Part shown: positions 17,035 through 23,932 of the stretch, one piece after another
How positions within the stretch are numbered: the stretch's first letter is position 1
Layout: every line of letters begins with the position of its first letter
IMG/VR virus record: IMGVR_UViG_3300048023_000340
Coordinates: 1 to 37,518 of that record
Length of the DNA stretch: 37,518 nucleotides
Reading direction: 5' to 3' (one strand)
Origin: a virus
Position numbers and translations under genes: made by a program
The notes under the pieces: model-generated
Databases searched by the model: none
What the model was told of the DNA's origin: nothing
What the model saw: the letters and a program-made list of their open reading frames with translations, nothing else

Positions 17035-19000
17035 GGTTGCAACTACTAATAACATTACAAATCCTCAAAGATATGGATATGATGTGCGTATTGATGAGTT
17101 GTTGTTGCGTTCAGCAGCAGGTTCAGATAGAAGATTAACTATACAATCCAGTGATGTTCAAGACAATAAAATTAATGTTGCAAGAAATCCCGAAGATTTT
17201 ACATCTAATGTTGGAAGGATATACTCTAGGAATAATTTTTCTGCTGGTCAAGGTTTAGATACAGCACATAGAGCAGATGCAAATGCTAATGATGCTAATA
17301 GATTTTGGGATAGTAAAGGTATAGATGTCTTTCACGGAGATGATGAAACATCTTATAACATTCATCTACTACACACAACAGCACCGGAAGGAATAAGTTT
17401 TTCAAATACAAACAACTACCTTGTTCAAACAACTAATGGTTATTTGTATGTGACAGATGGAACAGATATACATTTATCTACTGATGATGGTGTGACCTGG
17501 AGTACAATAGCTTCCGGAACTAATGGTGCAACACATAACTTTACAGGATTAGCCGCAGTAGGAAACACTTTGTATGCTACAACTGCTAATGGAACCGCAG
17601 GTTCGCAATTAATTAACTACGATGGTAGCACTTGGTCGGTTCTTACTACAGCACAAGCTGCTGCTGGTGGCCTAAATGGTATATGGTTTGCTAAAGGACA
17701 GCTATTTATTAGTGGTGATGATGGAACAGTAGAGAGATTATGGGCAATATCACCATTTGAAAAATCCTGGAGTGCTAGTGATTTACAAACTTCTGCACAA
17801 ATTGTTTCTTTTGAAGACACACACCACATATCACAAGTAGCTGATGCAGGTGCAGTAGTTCTAGTAGCCGCAACAGATGGAAATATATATTCTATTAAAG
17901 AAGTAGAAGGTACTATGACACTCAAAGGCCAAACTACTATACCATTTGAAGAGGTACATTCAATAGCTGCAACAGAAGGCCAGGTATTTTTTGGTACAAA
18001 AGAATATACCAGGGATGTTGGAAGATTTTATCGTGCACAATTATCGGTAGCAGATGATTTATATGTGTTAGCAGGTAGGCAATTAATAAAAGAATGGGTT
18101 ATTACTGGTATAGATACAACACCTAAACATATGTTTGTATCAAGGGATAGTGTTTATTTAGGAATACAAGAAGATACTAATGAAAGTTATTTATGGAGAT
18201 ATTATTTACCAACTGCTGGTTTAGCTAGAGATTTAGAGGCAGGTGCAGGAGGCCATATAACTGGTATAACTATTGCAGGGGATAAATTCTGCATTGTTGT
18301 AGCAGGCCAAGATTTATACAGGGAAACCTCGTTGTTTAAACAAGAAGGTTATCTCATTACTTCTGCTGCTGATTTTTTTACAGCTGAACATAAGCAATAT
18401 GTAGGTGCAGAAATATCTACATTGTCTTTAGCAGACAACACAAGTGTAGAGTTAGAGTACAGTACAGTGTTTGAAGCCTTAGATAATCCAACACACAGTA
18501 GTTTTGTAAATGCATTAACACAAATTATAGGTGTTGGTGACACAGAAAAACAAATAGCAGAAGTATCTAGGTACATTATTGGTAAAGTAATACTTAAATC
18601 TAGTGACCAGGTATCTACACCTTATGTTAAATCTATGCAGTTTCGTGCATTAGCAAGGCCCGAACTTGTTGTTGCACAGATACCAGTTAATTTAAGCGAT
18701 AGAGTTGAAAGGCCTAATAGAAAACCTCTTAGAGTTAAAGGACTTGGAGATGTTTTATATACGGCACTAAAACAAAAAGAGGGTGATGCTGTGACACTGG
18801 AGTTATACACGCCAAAAGAAACAATAAGAGGTGTAGTAGAACAAGTAAGTTACCCAATTATTGATAATGAAAATATTGGTAGTGATTTTTTATTTGCTAT
18901 AGTTACAGTACGAGGAACTAGAGTTCCATTGACACAAGACCCTACAAGTGAAGAAGTATTTGGTATTCAAATGCTTGGTAAAGCAATCTTCGGAGGTTAG
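17027..19000 (+). CDS. Putative tail nozzle/tubular protein with beta-propeller-like repeats, about 657 aa
   Basis: GTG 17027 gives MPRVATTNN and an 8-base GTGCCTAG overlap with the upstream stop; GTG 17012 would add five residues. The middle (about residues 95-420) has repeated beta units of the form GNTLYATT, GQLFISGDDG, DGNIYSIKEVEG and GQVFFGTK, each reading like a propeller blade. The C-terminus (about 500-650) is a compact beta domain with a VRGTRVPLTQ end. In short-tailed phages, propeller-bearing proteins build the tail nozzle or tubular part, which fits this position. Exact subunit identity is uncertain; a receptor-binding role is the alternative. Carries an in-frame palindrome copy. 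Confidence 0.55.
   Translation: MPRVATTNNITNPQRYGYDVRIDELLLRSAAGSDRRLTIQSSDVQDNKINVARNPEDFTSNVGRIYSRNNFSAGQGLDTAHRADANANDANRFWDSKGIDVFHGDDETSYNIHLLHTTAPEGISFSNTNNYLVQTTNGYLYVTDGTDIHLSTDDGVTWSTIASGTNGATHNFTGLAAVGNTLYATTANGTAGSQLINYDGSTWSVLTTAQAAAGGLNGIWFAKGQLFISGDDGTVERLWAISPFEKSWSASDLQTSAQIVSFEDTHHISQVADAGAVVLVAATDGNIYSIKEVEGTMTLKGQTTIPFEEVHSIAATEGQVFFGTKEYTRDVGRFYRAQLSVADDLYVLAGRQLIKEWVITGIDTTPKHMFVSRDSVYLGIQEDTNESYLWRYYLPTAGLARDLEAGAGGHITGITIAGDKFCIVVAGQDLYRETSLFKQEGYLITSAADFFTAEHKQYVGAEISTLSLADNTSVELEYSTVFEALDNPTHSSFVNALTQIIGVGDTEKQIAEVSRYIIGKVILKSSDQVSTPYVKSMQFRALARPELVVAQIPVNLSDRVERPNRKPLRVKGLGDVLYTALKQKEGDAVTLELYTPKETIRGVVEQVSYPIIDNENIGSDFLFAIVTVRGTRVPLTQDPTSEEVFGIQMLGKAIFGG
18332..18344. 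repeat. Dispersed palindrome copy 4 (inside tail gene)
   Basis: TTGTTTAAACAAG, in frame as L-F-K-Q within the nozzle-like gene, about 680 bases before the next copy at 19016. Confidence 0.8.
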
Positions 19001-19006
19001 AATATT

Positions 19007-19039
19007 ATGGTATCATTGTTTAAACAAGGAGATAAATGA
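19007..19039 (+). CDS. Candidate 10-aa micro-ORF containing the palindrome
   Basis: ATG 19007 follows GGAGG (18992-18996) by about 10 bases and reads MVSLFKQGDK. Its TGA overlaps the next gene's start (ATGA), as true coupled genes do here. The palindrome at 19016-19028 supplies LFKQ. It may be a translated leader peptide coupling expression of the fibre gene, or chance. Confidence 0.35.
   Translation: MVSLFKQGDK
19016..19028. repeat. Dispersed palindrome copy 5 (abuts ribosome site)
   Basis: TTGTTTAAACAAG joined directly to GGAG of the ribosome site of the fibre gene starting at 19036. A protein bound here, or the folded RNA, would overlap ribosome binding. Confidence 0.8.
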
Positions 19040-19773
19040 CCGCACAACAAATTAATTACAGCAACTTTTATGAAAGTACAGTTGCCTCTACTCAAATAGG
19101 TAGTAGTGATACAGCTTTTGACATTACTGCGGTAGCTACTTCTAATGGAACTGATGCTATTAATGCACCATACTACATAGTAGTTGACCCGGATACAGCA
19201 TCTAAAAGAGAAGTAATGTTAGTAACTAATGTTGCTGGTACTACTCTTACAGTTGAACGAGATAAAGAAACTAGACATTCAACAGACCCAGTTCACGCAC
19301 AAAATACAGTTGTTCGTATGGCTGTTGTTGGAGAAATGTTTGAAGATATGCACGACCAAATAACAGATGGTGCAGTTACAATGAAGAACAAAGTAATACA
19401 AGATTTTACAGAAACAGTGTATGGTAGTTCAGCTAGCGTAGCAGGAAACTTAGATATAGATGTTGATAACGGAAACATACACACAGTCACCTTAACTGAA
19501 AGCGTGACAGGAATAGATTTTCTTAACCTACCAACAAGTGGTATGTGTGTAGTACAAATATTATTTACACAACCTTCTTCACAGTCTTATACAGTTGCAT
19601 TAGATGCAATAACAATTAATGGTGCGGGTGCAGTCACAGGTAATACAAGTGGTAATGGTGGAATAACTATTACTGCAAACCCTTCTACTGATACAGTTGA
19701 TATATTAACTTTTGCTTTTGTTAATGCAGGCACACCTCATATCACTGCATTCCAAGACAGTAGAAATGCGTAA
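19036..19773 (+). CDS. Tail fibre-type protein, 245 aa
   Basis: The N-terminal half carries the module DINAPYYIVVDPDTASKRE, then TTLTVERDKETRHSTDPVHAQ, then VGEMFEDMHDQITDG. This arrangement is widespread at the start of phage tail-fibre proteins, where it probably attaches the fibre to the tail. The C-terminal half is beta-rich and Thr/Val-rich. The gene follows the nozzle-like gene and is coupled by TAATG to the next. The palindrome overlaps its ribosome site. Receptor binding may be shared with the glycine-rich fibres downstream. Confidence 0.6.
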   Translation: MTAQQINYSNFYESTVASTQIGSSDTAFDITAVATSNGTDAINAPYYIVVDPDTASKREVMLVTNVAGTTLTVERDKETRHSTDPVHAQNTVVRMAVVGEMFEDMHDQITDGAVTMKNKVIQDFTETVYGSSASVAGNLDIDVDNGNIHTVTLTESVTGIDFLNLPTSGMCVVQILFTQPSSQSYTVALDAITINGAGAVTGNTSGNGGITITANPSTDTVDILTFAFVNAGTPHITAFQDSRNA

Positions 19774-20177
19774 TGCCTTTAGGTGCGTATAAACTAGCTA
19801 TCTATTCAGCCGGAGATACTAACCCTCCAGTGTGGACAACAGCAGCAGGTGCATTAGGAACCTTTAGGCCAGGTAAAACAATAGTTTCTCAAAGTGCAAA
19901 CATTACAGTTGCCGCAGCTGATGAAGAAGGTAATGGAGAAAACTTTACAGTAACTTCCGGTTCACTACCTACAGGACTATCAATGGTAGATAATGGAAAT
20001 GGAACTGCTACAATTAGTGGTACACCAGGACAAGTCACCAGTAGTACAACATATAACTTTGATATAACAGTAGAAGATGACAAAGGCAATGGTGACCCAA
20101 GGTCATTTAGTATTGTCATTCAACCTAACTACTTCGGTGACAGTAGCGATGGTGCATATACAGGAGGTAATGATTAA
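19773..20177 (+). CDS. Ig-like (putative He_PIG-type) fibre protein, 134 aa
   Basis: Residues about 38-117 form one Ig/cadherin-like repeat. The signature is the run from TVTSGSLPTGLSM through GTATISGTPG to TYNFDITVEDDKG, typical of putative Ig (He_PIG) modules used in adhesion. The N-terminal 30 residues (LAIYSAGDTNPPVWTT) are a short beta segment. Coupled by TAATG on both sides, so it belongs to the fibre operon. Probably a minor fibre subunit or adaptor that displays the next protein; that part is inferred. Confidence 0.6.
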   Translation: MPLGAYKLAIYSAGDTNPPVWTTAAGALGTFRPGKTIVSQSANITVAAADEEGNGENFTVTSGSLPTGLSMVDNGNGTATISGTPGQVTSSTTYNFDITVEDDKGNGDPRSFSIVIQPNYFGDSSDGAYTGGND

Positions 20178-21106
20178 TGGCTAATTACACTTGGTCAGTA
20201 GCTAATGCAAGTGCATATAAAGGTGATATGGTTGTAAAACAGTATTCATCTTTTAACCTAGGTGCCGGTGATACGCTTACACCTGATGCAAGAGCACAAG
20301 GAGTTATGTTATTTGTAGATGGTGATGCAACTATAGATGGAACTATACAAGTTAAAGGTGCATACTTAGGAACTCCAGCAGACTTATCTTGGAATATGGC
20401 CTGGATTAAATCCGGTGAAACAGGAACTTTTACTAACTCATCTACTGAATGGGGCAATGGTTCAAGTGCATCTAATGGTGTTCAAAGCACGCTAGATACA
20501 ATATTGACTAAGATGCCTACAACTTCTAGTAATTCATTAACAGTTTTTACTGGACAAAATGGTATAGGTAATGCAACAGGTGGTGTAGGTTATGGTGGTG
20601 CAGCACCTAACAATGGTCAAGATAACAAAAACCAAGGTTCTCCATTCGCAGGTGGTGCTGGTGGTAATGGTGATATTACTTCTAGTGATACAGAAGTTAG
20701 ATATGGTGGTAGAGGTGGTAATGGCCAAGGTGGTGCCTATGCAATGGGCAATGGTGCAGGAAACCCTGGAGGTAGTGGTGCTAATAATGCAGCTGGAGAT
20801 TACTCCGGTGGTCTATTTGTTCTTTGTGCAAGCGGAGATATATTAGGTTCCGGAACAATAAATTGTAGTGGTAGTAATGGAGGATACGCTGCCTTTACAT
20901 CTACAGAAGTTTTATACGCTTATGGTGGTGGAGGTGCAGGTGGAGGTAGAATTATTCTTATTGCTGGTGGTAGCATATCAGGCTCTATAACTTGTAATGT
21001 TAATGGTGGTAGTGGTGGTGGTGCTACGGGTTCAAAGTATTTATCACTAAGTGGTAGCAGTGGTAATAACGGAACTGTCACAAAAGTAGAAAGTGTTGGA
21101 GTTTAA
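20177..21106 (+). CDS. Glycine-rich tail fibre/adhesin, 309 aa
   Basis: The N-terminal about 100 residues are ordinary beta structure (MLFVDGDATIDGTIQVKGAY). They are followed by long Gly/Asn/Ser-rich stretches (for example GGAGGNGD, GGRGGNGQGG, GGGGAGGGRIILIAGG) broken by hydrophobic beta strands. Such composition is known from phage adhesins that fold as polyglycine-II helices, with loops binding the host surface. Coupled by TAATG to its neighbours. The variable glycine-rich part is the likely host-range determinant. Confidence 0.65.
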   Translation: MANYTWSVANASAYKGDMVVKQYSSFNLGAGDTLTPDARAQGVMLFVDGDATIDGTIQVKGAYLGTPADLSWNMAWIKSGETGTFTNSSTEWGNGSSASNGVQSTLDTILTKMPTTSSNSLTVFTGQNGIGNATGGVGYGGAAPNNGQDNKNQGSPFAGGAGGNGDITSSDTEVRYGGRGGNGQGGAYAMGNGAGNPGGSGANNAAGDYSGGLFVLCASGDILGSGTINCSGSNGGYAAFTSTEVLYAYGGGGAGGGRIILIAGGSISGSITCNVNGGSGGGATGSKYLSLSGSSGNNGTVTKVESVGV

Positions 21107-21309
21107 TGGAAGAAATAGAAATTGTATGTGTCATTGATGATGATGGTGTAAGAAGATGTTTTTCTATTGCAATAGATAGAAACCAAATGCCGGTATGTCA
21201 CAGCACAACTACTAAACCAGCCAATGATAATGAATGGTATAACGAGTTGTTTAAACAGACAGATGCAAACCAACAAAATCCGCCTCCAACAATAAAGGAC
21301 TGGTCATAG
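21106..21309 (+). CDS. Hypothetical protein, 67 aa
   Basis: No family recognised. The start overlaps the fibre stop (TAATG). The first 35 residues could form a small beta fold with two cysteines (IVCVIDDDGVRRCFSIAID); the rest is polar and Pro/Gln-rich. Contains an in-frame palindrome copy (ELFKQ). The stop is immediately followed by the next GTG start. Confidence 0.65.
   Translation: MEEIEIVCVIDDDGVRRCFSIAIDRNQMPVCHSTTTKPANDNEWYNELFKQTDANQQNPPPTIKDWS
21247..21258. repeat. Dispersed palindrome copy 6 (inside gene)
   Basis: TTGTTTAAACAG, in frame as L-F-K-Q within the 67-residue gene. Confidence 0.8.
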
Positions 21310-21531
21310 GTGTTTGAAACATTAATAACTGCATTTGAAGGTATAGAAGATTACCAGCCAATTCACCACGCAGATTTTCTCGCACATCACAGTGATATAT
21401 CAGATAGTTATATGGAAACATTATTTGAAAACCAGTTAGAACATTGCAGTAGATTTATTAATCAAACAGTTAGCGAAGCTGGTGTATGTAAAAATGATAT
21501 AATAGAGTTGAATAATTTAGGATTACTATGA
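21310..21531 (+). CDS. Hypothetical protein, 73 aa (GTG start)
   Basis: No family recognised. GTG 21310 directly follows the previous TAG, with an AAGGA about 9 bases upstream. The product is acidic, helical and His-rich at the start (YQPIHHADFLAHHSD), with no membrane segment. Its TGA overlaps the next ATG (ATGA). It lies between two glycine-rich fibre genes and may assist fibre assembly, which is a guess from position. Confidence 0.6.
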   Translation: MFETLITAFEGIEDYQPIHHADFLAHHSDISDSYMETLFENQLEHCSRFINQTVSEAGVCKNDIIELNNLGLL

Positions 21532-22409
21532 GCATATTACTTAATTTAAAAGAAGGTACATTATTAGATATTGACCAACCTAACTTTAAACCATCATTCC
21601 CAGGAACACCTCCAAGTTTAGATATTGAATATTTAATTGTTGGCGGAGGTGCTAGTGCAGGTTCTGGAGGAACAGGTGGTGGCGGTGGTGGAGGTGCAGG
21701 TGGTATGATTACAGGCACAGCAACTATTGAAGCAACAGGAACTTACGCAGTCACAGTAGGTGCTGGTGGTTCGGGAACAGGTGGTAGTCGTGGTAATGAA
21801 CAGTATGGTAATTATGGTGGTGATAGTTCTATTGCTACATTAGTAGCTACTACAGTTAAAGGTGGAGGTCGTGGTGGTAGGGCTAATGGTGGTCCCGGAG
21901 GTAATGGTGGTTCCGGTGGTGGTGGAGGTTGGTCTAACTCTGCTGGTGGTTCAGCTACAACAGGTCAGGGTAATAATGGTGGAGAAGCTGGAGGTGGCTC
22001 TTTTGAAGGTGGAGGCGGTGGAGGTAAAGGCAGTGCCGGTGGAAGCAACGGAAACTCCAATGGTGGTTCTTCATCTAACAGTTCTATAACAGGTTCATCA
22101 GTTGCATACGCAGGTGGTGGCGGTGGCGGGGGCTATCAAGATTACGGAAGCGGTGGTGGTGCCGGTGCCGGTGGTGGCGGAGGTCACTTTTCAAGTGGAA
22201 GTTCTGCTTCTATATCTAACAGAGGTTCCGGTGGTGGTGGAGGTGGAGATGAAGGATATGGCGGTGGTGCTGGTTCTTCCGGTGTCGTAGTTGTAAGATA
22301 CATAACTGCTGATAATTCTTCATTCACTATAACAGGAGGTTCTACTTCAACTTCAGGTTCATACACAGTTCATAGATTTACAGGTAGCTCTAACTTGGTG
22401 GTAGCATAA
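21528..22409 (+). CDS. Glycine-rich tail fibre/adhesin, 293 aa
   Basis: Over about 190 residues this protein is dominated by Gly/Ser/Asn runs (GGTGGGGGGGAGG, GGSGGGGGW, GGGGGGGYQDYGSGGGAG). They are enclosed between a VGGGASAG entry and a hydrophobic exit strand (GVVVVRYITAD), followed by a small beta C-terminus (YTVHRFTGSSNLVVA). This layout matches the glycine-rich domain found in many phage tail fibres. Being the second such protein in the operon, it may be a distinct receptor-binding fibre or an adhesin tip. ATGA coupling upstream and TAATG downstream. Confidence 0.7.
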   Translation: MSILLNLKEGTLLDIDQPNFKPSFPGTPPSLDIEYLIVGGGASAGSGGTGGGGGGGAGGMITGTATIEATGTYAVTVGAGGSGTGGSRGNEQYGNYGGDSSIATLVATTVKGGGRGGRANGGPGGNGGSGGGGGWSNSAGGSATTGQGNNGGEAGGGSFEGGGGGGKGSAGGSNGNSNGGSSSNSSITGSSVAYAGGGGGGGYQDYGSGGGAGAGGGGGHFSSGSSASISNRGSGGGGGGDEGYGGGAGSSGVVVVRYITADNSSFTITGGSTSTSGSYTVHRFTGSSNLVVA

Positions 22410-22816
22410 TGGCTCATTTTGCACAATTAGATGAAAACAATATTGTAATAAATGTATGGGTTATAACAAACGAAGATATAGGGGACCCGGAAAATACAGC
22501 AGGATTAGACAACGAACAACAAGGCATTGATTTTATTACAAATGAATTAGGACAAGTCGGGTTGTTTAAACAAACATCTTTTAATTCTAATTTTAGAGGT
22601 GGTTATGCAGGAATAGACTGGGTTTACAGTGAAGAAGATGATAAATTTTATCCTCCTAAACCTTACGATAACTGGATTTTTAATGAAGAATATTATGTAT
22701 GGTTGCCTCCAGTAGAGAAACCTACATTAACAGATGAAGAAATAGCTGCTAATAAAATGTATTACTGGAACCAAGAAGATAATACTTGGAACTTAGGAGA
22801 TAGCTACAGAACATAG
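22409..22816 (+). CDS. Conserved phage protein of the MAHFAxLDENN type, 135 aa
   Basis: It begins MAHFAQLDENNIVINVWVI and has NFRGGYAGIDWVYSEEDDKFYPPKPYDNW in the middle, a recognisable architecture in many marine phage genomes. There it usually lies near tail-fibre or capsid genes; its function is unknown to me. Coupled to the preceding fibre by TAATG. Carries an in-frame palindrome copy (GLFKQTS). An accessory fibre or tail component is the most likely role. Confidence 0.6.
   Translation: MAHFAQLDENNIVINVWVITNEDIGDPENTAGLDNEQQGIDFITNELGQVGLFKQTSFNSNFRGGYAGIDWVYSEEDDKFYPPKPYDNWIFNEEYYVWLPPVEKPTLTDEEIAANKMYYWNQEDNTWNLGDSYRT
22562..22573. repeat. Dispersed palindrome copy 7 (inside gene)
   Basis: TTGTTTAAACAA, in frame as L-F-K-Q. 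In related phage proteins this region usually reads W-V-Q-T-S-(Y/F)-N, so the L-F-K residues may have been shaped by the DNA motif. Confidence 0.8.
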
Positions 22817-22828
22817 TATTGTTAAGGT

Positions 22829-23494
22829 ATGCTTAAAGTATATCCTAAGAAAAAAGAATACATTCCTTTATTAGAACATATATCAACTAAACCAATTATT
22901 CCCGATTGGTATAAAAATCAAAAGATGTCAAGTGATAAAGACACTTGGAATAAATTTATAAATAAAAAACCAGCGAAAAATTGCCCAGCTCTTCAACATA
23001 ATATTACTTCCAGTTATTATGTGACTGCTTGGAGTGATGTATATGTAGAGATATTTGATGATGGTAGTAGCACTTGGGATTGCCCAGTTAGGTTTGCGTG
23101 GGAAGAACCTATAGAAGATTGGATAAGACATCAAAGCCCTAATCAATTAGAAGGTATGGATATTAAACAGATACCTGGTGTAGGCATACTTAAACTTGTT
23201 ATGCCTATGTATTTTAAAACACCTAAAGGGTATGGATTATTGGTAGAAGGAATACATCCAACTGCTAAATTTGTACAAGGAATATCGCCAACAGATAAAT
23301 GGTTTAAAATTCCATTACCATTTAGTTTTGAAGGAAATAAATTAGTTATTAAAACAGGAGAACCTTTAGTAAAATTAACAATAGTTAAATTAAAACCTAA
23401 GATACAAAAAATAAATACTATACCTAAATATTTTAATGTATTAGAAATTAAAAAAAATCAAGTATATCACTGGAACAGATATAAAAATATGTAG
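22829..23494 (+). CDS. Hypothetical phage protein with PDWYK motif, 221 aa
   Basis: It has the pattern KPIIPDWYKN near residue 25, a CPAL/DCPVR cysteine pair, and a later GIHPTAKFVQGISPTDKWFKIPLPF stretch. Together these recall the DUF6065-like phage proteins of unknown function. Assignment is from memory and tentative. The gene is separated from the fibre operon by 12 bases, with only a weak AAGG site before ATG 22829. It is visibly more A- and Lys-rich than its neighbours. No membrane segment. Confidence 0.55.
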   Translation: MLKVYPKKKEYIPLLEHISTKPIIPDWYKNQKMSSDKDTWNKFINKKPAKNCPALQHNITSSYYVTAWSDVYVEIFDDGSSTWDCPVRFAWEEPIEDWIRHQSPNQLEGMDIKQIPGVGILKLVMPMYFKTPKGYGLLVEGIHPTAKFVQGISPTDKWFKIPLPFSFEGNKLVIKTGEPLVKLTIVKLKPKIQKINTIPKYFNVLEIKKNQVYHWNRYKNM

Positions 23495-23499
23495 GCATA

Positions 23500-23508
23500 T
23501 GATATAAT
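23500..23508 (+). promoter_or_regulatory. Extended -10 promoter giving a leaderless transcript
   Basis: TGATATAAT is an exact extended -10 box (TGnTATAAT). The ATG of the next small gene lies 7 bases beyond it, at the expected transcription start, so the mRNA would have no leader. There is no ribosome site upstream of that ATG, which agrees. This promoter would start the lysis region. Confidence 0.5.
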
Positions 23509-23515
23509 CCTATTT

Positions 23516-23647
23516 ATGGATTATGTAATTGGTTTTATTGTTGGATTTTTTTTAAAAGATTTTAGTAGGTATCTTAAAAAATTAGCTGATAGTCACTACG
23601 ATTGGGATACTGAATTTGAAGAATGGTCTGCTGATGACCTCCCATAA
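23516..23647 (+). CDS. Small single-span membrane protein, 43 aa (holin-like)
   Basis: A short frame with an N-terminal hydrophobic segment (YVIGFIVGFFL, residues 3-13), then basic residues (KDFSRYLKK), then an acidic amphipathic tail (DWDTEFEEWSADD). It starts the lysis region and overlaps the next coiled-coil membrane protein by 14 bases. It has no ribosome site but an exact extended -10 box immediately upstream, pointing to leaderless translation. It could be a small holin or lysis regulator; size and topology fit, homology was not seen. Confidence 0.5.
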   Translation: MDYVIGFIVGFFLKDFSRYLKKLADSHYDWDTEFEEWSADDLP

Positions 23648-23825
23648 CGGCAATGGATTTACACAGAAAGAAATGCTTACTCTAATATTGGAAGGGCAAC
23701 AAGATATAAACAAACGCATAGATGAGTTACACGAAAAGGTTAATCAAAAGATTTCAAGACAAGAATTAAGTGGATGGCTTGTAGCTATTTCCGCATTGGT
23801 GGTATTAATAAATAACTTAATGTAA
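23634..23825 (+). CDS. XhlA/holin-like coiled-coil membrane protein, 63 aa
   Basis: ATG 23634 is preferred; an in-frame TTG at 23616 would extend it over more of the upstream gene. The product has a cytoplasmic amphipathic coiled coil (LEGQQDINKRIDELHEKVNQK) followed by one C-terminal transmembrane helix (GWLVAISALVVLINNLM). XhlA-type lysis proteins share this topology. It would act in the inner membrane, either forming lesions or assisting a holin. The stop overlaps the next start (TAATG). Confidence 0.6.
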   Translation: MTSHNGNGFTQKEMLTLILEGQQDINKRIDELHEKVNQKISRQELSGWLVAISALVVLINNLM

Positions 23826-23932
23826 TGGAAGATGACTTCGTACTTCCGGACAATATGTTTACAGACAACCCTGTATTTGAAGACACTTCAAAAGAATTTG
23901 ATGATGATTGTGGGGATGCGTGTAAAATATGA
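23825..23932 (+). CDS. Small acidic protein, 35 aa
   Basis: A tiny frame whose ATG overlaps the preceding TAA and whose TGA overlaps the next ATG, exactly filling the gap. Very acidic (MEDDFVLPDNMFTDN at the start, FDDDCGDACKI at the end) with two cysteines near the C-terminus. Coupling on both sides is the main support. Function unknown. Confidence 0.5.
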   Translation: MEDDFVLPDNMFTDNPVFEDTSKEFDDDCGDACKI

